Shown: piece by piece, positions 34,640 to 43,933 of the stretch | Position numbering within the stretch: position 1 is the stretch's first letter | Layout: each line of letters opens with the position of its first letter | Source of the DNA: Rhytidiadelphus loreus | Taxonomy: Eukaryota > Streptophyta > Bryopsida > Hypnales > Hylocomiaceae | Length of the DNA: 64,000 nucleotides | Direction of reading: 5' to 3' | Assembly: GCA_947034895.1 (NCBI GenBank) | Contig: OX344762.1 | Span: 31,662,760-31,726,759, forward strand | Translations under genes and position numbers: made by a program | Notes under the pieces: generated by a model | What the model was told of the DNA's origin: nothing | Databases searched by the model: none | Seen by the model: the letters and a program-made list of their open reading frames with translations, nothing else

Positions 34640-35700
34640 AGTCATACATCATTTACATTCTCTTATTATTTTTTCTATTTCCAAAAATAAAAGCAAGTTG
34701 GTTTTTTTTTCCTATTTATTCTAATTCAAATATAGGAAACATACATTTTAGACTTTTTTAGACTTTTCCTTTTTATTCATACTTTACCTATTTCAAAATA
34801 GATGAGAGATGTTTTTATTTATTTATTTAACCTTTTTCGCTCTCTTCCTATTTATTTTATTTGGAAAAAGGAAGTTCATTGACTTCTTGCGACCCCTTTT
34901 TTTTTTTGAGACAATGAAACAAGAGTGGATATTGCAAAAAAGATATGTAGCCATAATCTTTGTCATTTATTAAACACGCAATTCGAGAAAACTTGGATGA
35001 ATTCAATAATAAATGTAAATCTGGTTTTACCATATATATTATTCCTAGTAGCATAATGTTTTCCTACCATATTCTTTTTTTTGGTATATGTCATCCAAAT
35101 TGATAAAAACACACATTCTTTCATAGATGGTTGGAGTATGATATAAGTCCAACAATGACTTTCATTTATAGATTTGTGTCCGTACAAGAAATTTAGTTAT
35201 TAGGCATGTAATTTACCAAAATTAGTGTGTGTAACATAGTATGTAATTTGAGTCTACATCCAAAAATACATAATGAACATCTCATGTCAAAACAATTACA
35301 AAGACATTATTGTTACAATTGCAATGGTTAATACTTAATAATCATAACATTGGTTATTAACAATTGAATTAGTTATTAACAATAAAATTAGTCATTAACA
35401 ATGAAATAAGTCATTTACAATAAAATTAAGAATTAACAATGAAATTAATTAATAAGAAAAAAATTAGTTAACAAGAACTTCTTCTAAAACAATTGCAAAG
35501 ATTTAACTTTTGTTCAGATAATCAATAAGGAATCCATTTGTACCACAACTGACCTCAACCCTAATGGCTCCCCAAATATAGTATAAAGTATAAACTAGTA
35601 TTCCATAAATTTTGCAACACAAATGGGATTGAGCTCACAATCCTTTTTTTTTCCCTTGAGATTTGGTGCTCAAAAGCAACAAAAAATTTAGGCTAGCTAT
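34640..35700. mobile_element. Copy of the 9270-10711 Harbinger-like family, ends not resolved
   Basis: It shares collinear blocks with 9540-10400: poly-pyrimidine start, GAATTCAATAATAAATGTAA-like, GTTTTACCATAT, GATAAAAACACACATTCTTT and CACAAATGGGA. Terminal repeats are not evident, so it is diverged or truncated. It interrupts the space between kinase and GWb in element B, and so arrived after or with B. Confidence 0.55.
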
Positions 35701-35979
35701 AAGCTATAGGAATTTTTTAGGAAAATTTTGGATGAAATTGCTAGAAAAACTTCAACTTCTAGAAAAGTCTTCGATGAAATCGCCACAATGTAAATGAAAA
35801 TAGAATTTTAGATACTTAGTATCACATTTTCTATCTAGTACGTGGATGAATGTTGAAGCTTGGAGCCCCTCCGTAACATTTAGTATCGCCACTTTCCCAG
35901 CGCAAGGAAAAATGGAAAAAAATATCACAATCTATAAACATGTACTAAGAAAGAAAAGAAAAGTCCATGCATTAATAGA

Positions 35980-36445
35980 TGGACCCGCGGTCGCCTGGGA
36001 CCCGCTGTCGCCCAGGACCCGCGGTCGCCTTCGCAAAGTGGACCCGTGGTCGTCCTGGACCCGCGGTCGCCTAGGACCCGCAGTCGCCCTGGACCCGTGG
36101 TCGCCCACTCGCCCAGGCTTCTTCGATCCGCGGTCGCGTTGGAGCACCTGTCCAGACCCGCAGTCGCCCCACTCTAGGACCCGCGGTCGCCCTCGAGCAC
36201 TTGCGCTGACCCGCAGTCGCCCCACTTCCGGACCCGCGGTCGCCCTCGAGCACTTGCGCTGACCCGCACTCGCCCCACTTCAGGACCCGCACGCGCCCCA
36301 GGGCGACCTCGGGTACATCAGCGTTCTCCTCCACCCGCAGTCGCCATTAAATTTTCCCTGGCATTCTGCGCACTGTCTTTCACCTGCTGACGTGGCTGAA
36401 TGCGTACACAGAAGCTAGGGGTTTGAGTTGTGGGGGGGGGTTTTG
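35980..36445 (+). promoter_or_regulatory. Promoter module of GWb: array, inverted unit, conserved leader
   Basis: About fifteen GGACCCGCGGTCGCC/CCCGCAGTCGCCC units (35982-36290) end with CGCACGCGCCCCAGGGCGAC and CTCGGGTACATCAGCGTT. The leader CGCACTGTCTTTCACCTGCT, GGCTGAATGCGTACACAG (36368-36410) follows and ends in a G-run. Same layout as the kinase and GWa genes. Confidence 0.8.
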
Positions 36446-36628
36446 TCCCTTTGCACGGCTCATTTTATTCACGCTTGGATGACATAGGGTGTTTCACGAG
36501 AACATTGTATTTTTGTAAATGTTAAATGTGATAGGATTACGTTTAGCATTTTTTACACCTACGGTTTAGGCTTGCAACCCTAAACCGCATAGTACTTAGT
36601 TGGCTACTTTTGAGACGAAGTGATCGTT

Positions 36629-38119
36629 ATGGAGGGCGAGGACTCTCAATCGCCACACGGTATGTCAAGATACCGACTTCGGCTCAACAAAAAGGCGGTT
36701 CGTGACAAGGATCGTAAAAGGAGCGGCAAACCTCACAAGAAGCGTGTACCCATCTTGTTGCATCCAAAGATGAAGGCCTTTTGGGGATGGGAAGTAGAAC
36801 CAGAGCCTTGGACATATGAAACTGTAAACAAATATGTGGATTGGTGCCACATCAACAAGTTGTTCCCGTTTTGGCGACACCCTTTGCACGTGAAGTCTAA
36901 TAAGGCAAATTTGGCTTACTGCAAGAGTGTTGTCTTCCAGCGAAGGTGTTTGGAGGTATGGCAGCAACTCTATTTGGAGTCCCAGCCTTATCGAAATGAC
37001 AACTTCTCTTTCTATCTTGTGCAAATGGTGTACGTTGAAGTTCAATTGAAGAATAAGGTAGATTGGACAACCTTGAAGGAGCTTCCTATCGGTGACCGCC
37101 CGGACAGACCGATAGTGCTGGATGAAGAAGGACTTCTTCAAGCAAATCAGAAGCTTTTAGAGGCAAAGCCTGGCAAGTTGGCTGTTGGTGATGACCAAGT
37201 TCAATGGTCTTCAACTTCTAGCTCAGATGAGCACACTCACGAATACGATGGATATTCTTTTGAGAGTGACGACGAAGACATTGGCAAAGAAAAACAAGAG
37301 GCGGCTGAGGACGTTCAAGTTGACAAGAAGGGAAAGAGGAAGCTTGAGGAGCCGCAATCATTGTCCAAGATTCAAAAACAAAGCAAAGATGTTCATGTAC
37401 CGATCAATGTGGACCGTTCTGGTGCAGACATTGGGTCTAGCGGAAGTAGTGACAATGATTCGGAAGACAATTTGGAGATGTTGGGCACTAAGATCGAAAG
37501 TGCACGAGCAGCTTTGACTTCAACAGTAGCGGATCTTATGAATTTGAAAGAGAAGGTACAACATCTTCCAGTGAATCCAACTGTTGTGGATGGGTTGAAG
37601 AAGGAGTTAGAGGCGACTGAAAACGCCGTTGCTGAAAATGAGAAGATTTACTCTAAGTTAAACAAAAGTAGAGTAAATTATTTCAAGAAGATCGAAGACG
37701 GGCGAGCACACATTTCCGATGATTTAGCGGTGCTTCAAAATAAACTTGATCTTTTGCAATGTGATAAATGGTCCCATCAAAGCGAAAGGAGAAGCTTGAA
37801 TCTTCAAATACGTGAGCTAGAGATGGAATATTATGATGATGCCTTAAAAGAAGCCAAAAAAGAGGGCATCTTGGCTTTAGCTCCGGATTATGGTAGCAAT
37901 ACAGAAGAAAGAGCAACGCTTTTTTATTTGGTGAAGCTACTGGAGAAAAAACAAGAGTTGTTGCACGAGGGCATATTGGACTTGGAGCGCCACATCCTTT
38001 ATTTTAAGGAATGGCGCAAGTGGGCCTATGAAGGCATAGGTGCCACCCGTGCGGAACTTCAAAGAATGAGACCGGAGCCCAAAGAAAGTGACGTTGTGAA
38101 TAGTGAAAAAAATGCTTAG
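36629..38119 (+). CDS. GWb: GW/WCHI-domain protein with coiled-coil C-terminus, function unknown
   Basis: An intact frame of about 496 codons; the ATG at 36629 (MEGEDSQ) is chosen because the longer frame opens with GTG. A strongly basic N-terminus (KDRKRSGKPHKKR) is followed by the GW/WCHI domain: FWGWEVEPEPWTYETV, YVDWCHINKLFPFWRHP, KANLAYC, FQRRCLEVWQQLY, VDWTTLKE (about residues 50-150). It then has VQWSSTSSSDE, an acidic patch, a basic nuclear-signal-like KKGKRKLEEP and a long coiled coil (about residues 290-480). It is the closest relative of GWa in layout and lacks RING. Likely nuclear and multimeric from the sequence features; the role is unknown. Confidence 0.8.
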   Translation: MEGEDSQSPHGMSRYRLRLNKKAVRDKDRKRSGKPHKKRVPILLHPKMKAFWGWEVEPEPWTYETVNKYVDWCHINKLFPFWRHPLHVKSNKANLAYCKSVVFQRRCLEVWQQLYLESQPYRNDNFSFYLVQMVYVEVQLKNKVDWTTLKELPIGDRPDRPIVLDEEGLLQANQKLLEAKPGKLAVGDDQVQWSSTSSSDEHTHEYDGYSFESDDEDIGKEKQEAAEDVQVDKKGKRKLEEPQSLSKIQKQSKDVHVPINVDRSGADIGSSGSSDNDSEDNLEMLGTKIESARAALTSTVADLMNLKEKVQHLPVNPTVVDGLKKELEATENAVAENEKIYSKLNKSRVNYFKKIEDGRAHISDDLAVLQNKLDLLQCDKWSHQSERRSLNLQIRELEMEYYDDALKEAKKEGILALAPDYGSNTEERATLFYLVKLLEKKQELLHEGILDLERHILYFKEWRKWAYEGIGATRAELQRMRPEPKESDVVNSEKNA

Positions 38120-39791
38120 TGGTTGGATCTAGTGTGGTAGAAAAAAACAATTTGGCCTTCCAATTTTTGATTTTCCAAAGGTTTTGTGGAATAAAGAAAT
38201 TCACACCTTTGTTTTTGAAATGTACATATGTTTTTATTATATTTTGAATACGAGGGCTATGAATTTGGTGTCTTTGCAAGAATGGATGTCAGAGATGGTA
38301 CCTACGGGCTGAAATTTGGGACTGAATTTTTGAAACTTTATTTGAAGATAGAAAAAACGATTACCTTTGTGGTAATATAACTTTTTTTCCAATCGGTGCC
38401 CGGGAACAAAAGTTATGCCCATATAGTCCAAACTCCAAAGCAGGGGAGAATGGGCAGCAAAAAAATGTGACAAGCATTTGAATTTATTTTTCTAAGTTTT
38501 TTTCCCTCATAGATTATAATTTTGTCTATCCGGAAAGCTTTTTTTCATTTCATTTGGATATTTTATGAGAAAGTTATGGACAATCTTGTTTATTGGGCAA
38601 TTAGAGCTTCTGGTGGGAAAAATACCTTGTAAGATTAATTTAGGAACGCAATTTTGGCAATTGTTCAAGAAAAGAAGTTTGACATGGTTTAGTTTGCTTG
38701 CAACAACAATTTGACCGTGGGGATTAGTGCATTTTAATTCTATCTTAGAAAGAAAATAGATTTTCATTCAATCTCATATGTACTTCTATTCTACAAGTTT
38801 TTTAAGAATGAAAATTAAGTTTTTTTGAAAACCTTTTTTTTATTTAGACTCTCAACTCAATTCTCCACTATATTTGTTTAAAGCTCAAAACTCTGTAGTG
38901 CAAGAAATTAAAGTGAAAAATGTTAAAAGTCAAATAATGTAGTCCAGCAATGTGCTGAAAAAATTGTTTTTTTCACTCTAAATGCGGATATCTTGCAATC
39001 TGTAAGATGAAAAATTCTGAAATTTTTTCCACACATTCTCATACTAGTAAGGTGTAAGATCCTATGGTTATGTGTGGGAAAAAAACAATTTTCAAAAACA
39101 ATTTTGGATACTTTAAGAAATTGTTGAGTAGAAGTAGGTAAGATGTAGTTGTAGAATTTAAATAATGAATATCTCTAAAATGAAATGAAAATGGTGAGAG
39201 TGTGCTATCAAGTGAAGTTAACTATGTGACCGGACCTAATTTTTTTTTAGATTGTAGAAATTGCCTGGAGAAACAAATCCTACAAGCAACTTTTAAAAGA
39301 AGAAGCTGTAGACTCAAGTTGCCCGCCAAACAAAATGGTCCATAACTTTCTCATAAAAAATCTGAATGGAATGAATCAAATTTTTCCATGTAAACAAAAA
39401 CATGTTGTATGAGAAAAAAATCCAAAAGGAAAAAATTCATTAAAAGATTTGAAGATAGCAATTTTGTGGGGACCGTGTATGGAATCATTGTGGGAGGCAT
39501 TACAACAAATGTATTTGCATTTCACCAATTACATTTTAGGCTACAAATGTATAAGTATGCCCAAACCTTCAAAACCAAAGCAATAGAAGGTTGTTGTCCA
39601 TAAGCATAGTAGTACAATACACAGCCAAGGCGGTATAGTTTTAGAAGCCAACATCTTAATCCTAACTTTTGCTAGAGTACTACATTGTGCGAGTATGGAT
39701 ATACTATGGCCCTTATACTATGGGCCTTACATCTTGTATACTACTACGATTAACTAGAACCACCGTTGAAGTAAGTATCTCATAGAAATAT
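38120..39791. other. AT-rich convergent 3' space between GWb and GW-RING
   Basis: No gene supported. 38880-39130 belongs to the dispersed repeat family seen at 18555-18960, in inverse orientation (ATATCTTGCAATCTG, AAAATTCTGAAATTTTTTCC, AAGATCCTATGGTTA). Confidence 0.5.
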
Positions 39792-42300
39792 TTAGTTCAA
39801 GTCCATTGGATTGTTCTGAGAACCACTCGTTGCACCTTGTTCGTAATCATTGGACTCTCCAACAACGAGTTTCTTCTTAGCACGAGTCTTTGAAGCAGGT
39901 CCATCTGCTTCTAAAATAGATTCCAAGACATTGGAGTTCTTGAGAGCTTCAAGTGTCCTTTTAGTTTGCGGAGAGTGTAACTCCAATAGATAATCGAGTG
40001 CTTGGCTTTGATAATAAGGCCCGTATGTTGAGTCGAGGTAAGCCATACTATTCAAGTCTTCTGGAGTGGCATTTTCATCACGATTAGCCCCTTGTTCACC
40101 TTCAAAATTCCAACGGTGTCCTTCCGGATGAGCACCCCACTTGAAGGTTTGGGATGTCTTATCAAAATATCCACCAAGGCATTGAAAAAAAAACGCCCTC
40201 TTCCCTGCATTGTGAGCTCCTTTTCCCATAAGGTTGAATGCCACTCTTAGAATTTCACGCGGGTCCGTTTCCCAATTCAATTGTGAGGCAGCAGCTCTCA
40301 TTTCTTGATCATGTAGGCCTTCTCGCCAACTCCAAAGCAAGTCTCGTCCCCAAAATCGTGTCTCTGCCGTCGTGTCTCTATTGTGTTCCCAAGAAGGTGG
40401 CATGTAAGTCATCAAGTTGAACATGGTATACAAGCGATCATGGAATGGTGCTGCACAAATCACACATCGTCGTCTAATCAGACATTGAGTGATGAGACAC
40501 TGAGGATGGTACACATGTGTACATGATCCAAGTGCCCATCCTCCTTCTGGCCCAAATTGTTCTAGACATATGGGGCATTTGGTATGATCCAAGACGAAAT
40601 GAGCTGGCTTTGGCCACAATAGACTTTGGTCTTTTTCGTTGAAGTGACTAAACATCTGATTTCCATGGTCCCAACCATTTTGTGCCCAGTCTATGACATT
40701 TTTTTTCCGCCACGTCAAGCATGGACATGTTATCCGGAAACATGTCCTCCATCAATGCCCATGATGTCAATCCATTCTCTCGTTTAGGGGCATTTGCTAC
40801 AAAGTTCTTCGAAACTTTGTCTAGCTCTTTCGCAACTTGTTGAGTTCGATCCACGGAGAGAATGCACGCGACCTTCCAATGATAGTATGTCGCTGCCAAC
40901 ACTGCCAACTTCTCTCGAAGCATTCTATTTTCCTCAGCCAAATCAAGTTCCTTTGATGATTGTAGATGTGGAATGGCAGGAAACGAAAGTGAATCCTGAG
41001 TCCCTTGCAAACCATCAACGTGCGGATTGCTAGAATCTCTTGAGACGAACGGAAGTGGTGCCATTGGAAGAATTGAAGAACGCTTCGTACGCTTGGCAGG
41101 GGGAGAAAGGTGAATGACATCGCTGGTGAGGTCCCCAACAAGCTTGTCCAAGTGATGTGGATCCTGCTCAACAAAGGTTTCGTCCATGTCCGACAATGTG
41201 AAAGTCTGACGCTCTTTTTCTCGAAGGCCTTGTAATTCTTTGGATTGTTGAGAAATGAGAGCATTTTTTTGTTCACATGTAGACCGCCATTTCTTCACAT
41301 CACCTTCTAAAGTTGCAATTTGTGCATCCTTGGTCTTCAAGAGGTCGAGAGCCTTCGCCAACGTCATCGCATTGTGAACAACATCAGATTCAGACTGTGG
41401 AATGGGAATGTGACTTGTGGCACATACGGGTGAGTCGTCACTTAAAGCAAAGTCGAAGACGTTGCTGGCGTCTTGTGGTGGCAAGATTGGAGTCGCAATT
41501 GTGGTTGAGGCTGATGCCAATCTAATTTTCGTAGTGGACCGTCGCACCTTAGCAGGATGTTTCATCTTCTTTCCCCACGATGATGAAGCGGCTTGAACAT
41601 TTGGATCTGGAACTGGAACTGGAACTGGAACTTGGACGGGGGTGATAATCTGCTCCTTCACTCGTACAAGCTTAGGAATCCGTGTGCCATCTGAATCATT
41701 ATCCTCTTCTGATTCTTCCGTGTCCACCTCTTGAGTTTCTTTGTTTTGTGGATCACTTCGAAAAGACCCAAGTCCACCCTCCAGAAATTTCAGAACCCCT
41801 CTTGGAATTATTCCAACTTCTGGACGCTCCACGTAGGTACTTTCTTTGATCGTGGTCCAGTCAACTTGTTTGTTCAAGGCGACCTTAGCATAGGCACCTC
41901 TAGCAATGAACAAAGGGGCCTCATTCCTATCTACAAAAGGGGTTTTGTAGAGGACCTGCCACAATTCTAAACACCTTCGTATGAAAGCTGGATTTTCACA
42001 ATACTTCAAATTTGCCTTGTTATTGTGTCGGTTGTGATGATGGCGCCATGCCGGAAAGAACTTCCCGATGTGACACCATTCAATGTAGTCTTCGCACACC
42101 TGCATACTCCAAGGCTCTGGCTCCTCGTTCCACTCTTTGAAAGCTAGGTGGTTATCATTGTTCAACACATGCCATCGCTTCTTGTGAATGTTACCCCTCC
42201 TTTTTCTAGTCTTGTCTTTGGCAGCCTTCCTAATTGCACCAGGAGTGCGTACAGTGGAAAAAACCGGAAGGGACCCATCACTACTACCTCCAGTTGCCAT
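39792..42300 (-). pseudogene. Element B GW-RING gene, split by a one-base shift in an A8 run
   Basis: ATG at 42300. A basic N-terminus (KDKTRKRRGNIHKKR) is followed by the GW/WCHI domain (FKEWNEEPEPWSMQV, YIEWCHIGKFFPAWRHHH, NKANLKYC, FIRRCLELWQVLY, VDWTTIKE). A Pro/Val repeat, coiled coil and conserved block (LTSWALMEDMF) come next. The frame is lost at eight T/A bases (40699-40706); with seven, it would run straight on into the second half. That half carries a RING finger (CPIC, CTHVYHPQC, RRRCVIC, about 40577-40460), C3H2C3 by the visible residues, and a C-terminal region ending in PMDLN. In the element A copy the matching sequence is continuous across this point. RING fingers typically act as E3 ubiquitin ligases; the target here is unknown. 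Confidence 0.85.
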
Positions 42301-42620
42301 GAGATTTGCGGACGTCGCAAAATTCTAAGAACCAAATGATAGCAAAAAATAGTATATATATTATCCAAAAGGGTCACGCATGCAGCCAACAAAGGTTGCA
42401 AGATAGAAAGCCTCAATGGAAAATGAAGGTGATAGCATGATGATGGGCTACTGGCTATATAGGGCGAGTGACTTCGGTCTAGGGGGGCGAGTACGGATAG
42501 GGCAACTGCGTATCCAGCAACTGCGGGTCTGGGTAGGGCGACTGCGGGTCCGACGTGGGCGACAGCGGGTCCAAATTGGGCGACTTCGGGTCCACCACCG
42601 GGTCTAGGTACCTTTTGCGC
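42300..42620 (-). promoter_or_regulatory. Promoter module of element B GW-RING gene
   Basis: On the minus strand GGACCCGCAGTCGCCC-type units (42478-42600) lead to CTCGCCCTATATAGCC, with a TATATAG box at 42461-42455. A leader with CTTTCTATCTTGCAACC and TTGGCTGCATGCGTGACCC (about 42375-42412) resembles the other leaders. The ATG lies 155 bases past the TATA box. Confidence 0.75.
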
Positions 42621-42800
42621 ACCCGCGGTCGCCCACCCAAGAACACTTCTTGAACCTGCGGTCTCCCTGCCAAACCCGCAGTCGCCCACCCGCAGTCGCC
42701 CTCGCCCACCCGTAGTCGCCCACCCGCAGTCGCCCTCGTCCACCCGCAGTCGCCCACCCGCAGTCGCCCCTACCCGCACTCTCCTACCCGTACGCGCCCT
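42605..42800. repeat. Element B right subterminal array (ACCCGCAGTCGCCC units)
   Basis: About nine tight units occur in the orientation opposite to the left subterminal array, so the two ends mirror one another. The array flips orientation at about 42600 from the promoter array of the neighbouring gene. Between here and the end are GACGTCGCGCG palindromes (42886-42915) like those near the left end (20650-20710). Confidence 0.85.
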
Positions 42801-42953
42801 CCAGTTTGCCAAGTGGATGCCATGTGGCATCCACCTGGAGGGGGGTAATTTCCTGTAAAGTCAAAGGTAAATTTGACTTTTCGTGACGTCGCGCGGGCTC
42901 TACTAGACGTCGCGCGACGTCTGTCTGTCGCGCTGTCGCAGCGAACAACCCTG

Positions 42954-43449
42954 ATCTTGAACCAATTTCCTTGTCATGCGTGTCCCAATCACTACCATCA
43001 TCTTTCTTCTTCGTGTGATAACACCAATTCGCCACAATATTGGTGGTCAGCTGCGACACTTGTTTATCCAACCACTCAGAGTGCAACCAGTAATCTTGAT
43101 AGTTGTTGAATTGTTCGGATGCTCTAAATTTGGTCTCCAACTCTCGCCGTACTTCAGCATTCAACTTGTGGTACCCTTCTTCGTTGAAATTCACGTATTC
43201 TGTGCACATCATTCCCACACTTCGTCGCGTGTAAAAATTGACTGCTATTGCTCTAGCCTTGAGCACATATTCGTGAGGGGGCATGTCAGGATTGGGTTGG
43301 TTTTTACGCTTCGACCTGCTGGATGATGAGGGATTGGATGACCCTGAAGCCCCTGACACATTCGTGGCTGGAGGCACCACCTCAAAAATTGCATCCAAGT
43401 CTTCAAACACCAAGCGGTGACTCGATGACCCACTCCCTTGTCCTGCCAT
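42954..43449 (-). pseudogene. Element A kinase-like gene, 5' part, truncated by element B
   Basis: ATG at 43449 (MAGQGSG, the same first five residues as the element B transposase). It encodes the acidic opening (FEDLDAIFEVVP), a serine/basic linker and the N-terminal domain (EYVLKARAIAVNFYTRRSVG, FNNYQDYWLHSEWLDKQ) shared with 32625-33200. It runs in frame to the insertion site. The number of bases from the ATG to 42954 leaves one base of a codon, and 20593-20592 supply the other two, so the gene was continuous before B arrived. Together with 19509-20601 it makes one kinase gene. Confidence 0.9.
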
Positions 43450-43619
43450 TGTACAATATTTCGGAACCACCAAAATTTCGGAGAAAATAAAAAAAACCGG
43501 GTGCTATATGTGGGCCAAGCCCAATCACCCACCAAACTCACTTCCAAGGGTCACTTGCGCAAACAAAGGTGTGAGGCGTAGGGCGTGGACTTGGCAAAGA
43601 AGAAATGAGGGATCCTTTG

Positions 43620-43860
43620 GGATTTATAGTCCCCGCCCCTCCCACGTCCGCGCCTTGGCCGCCACACGTCCGCGCCCTGGCCCGACACGTCCCCGCCCCG
43701 CCCGACACATCCCCGCCCTGGCCCGAGCCGTCCCCGCCCTGGTTCGGAAACGTCCCCGCCCTGGCCCCAGACGTCCCCGCCCTGACAGGCAGATTTGAGG
43801 ACTATAAAAGTCCGTCCCCGCCCCATTAGTCCCCACCCTGCTTATTCCAAATCCTCCACC
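43620..43860. promoter_or_regulatory. Divergent promoter of element A kinase (-) and GW-RING (+) genes
   Basis: About ten CGTCCCCGCCCTGG units lie between two outward TATA boxes: TATAAAA at 43803-43809 (+, 125 bases before the ATG at 43934) and TATAAAT at 43628-43622 (-, about 170 bases before 43449). The array core is unrelated to that of element B, but its position and unit size are the same. Confidence 0.78.
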
Positions 43861-43933
43861 TCTTCATTGAACTGGTTGTTGGCGTTGTGCAGGGCCCTTT
43901 ACAGTATACAGGTTTTTGCCAAAAAAATTCACG

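Larger units (their letters stand above)
20602..42953. mobile_element. Element B: giant hAT transposon, 22.35 kb, nested in element A
   Basis: The left end CAGGGTTGTC (20602-20611) and inverted right end CAGGGTTGTT (42944-42953) are flanked by perfect 8-bp duplications ATCTTGAA (20594-20601, 42954-42961). Joining the two sides restores the kinase frame of element A. B carries six large genes: transposase, GWa, an intron-containing gene, kinase, GWb and GW-RING. Its transposase is uninterrupted. B shares its first nine terminal bases and its gene families with A but has diverged elsewhere. It also contains a Harbinger-like copy at about 34640-35700. Confidence 0.95.

Noticed and set aside
36629..37080. 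Idea that the GW/WCHI domain is a tyrosine-recombinase core-binding or homing-endonuclease domain
   Set aside because: No catalytic R-H-R-Y or LAGLIDADG/HNH pattern follows; the downstream part is coiled coil or RING, so the claim is unsupported.
20602..42953. Possibility that element B is two or three separate smaller elements placed end to end
   Set aside because: I found no further CAGGGTTGT/ACAACCCTG pair with matching 8-bp flanks inside it; ACAACCCTG near 23815 and TCAACCCTG near 20108 lie in coding sequence.
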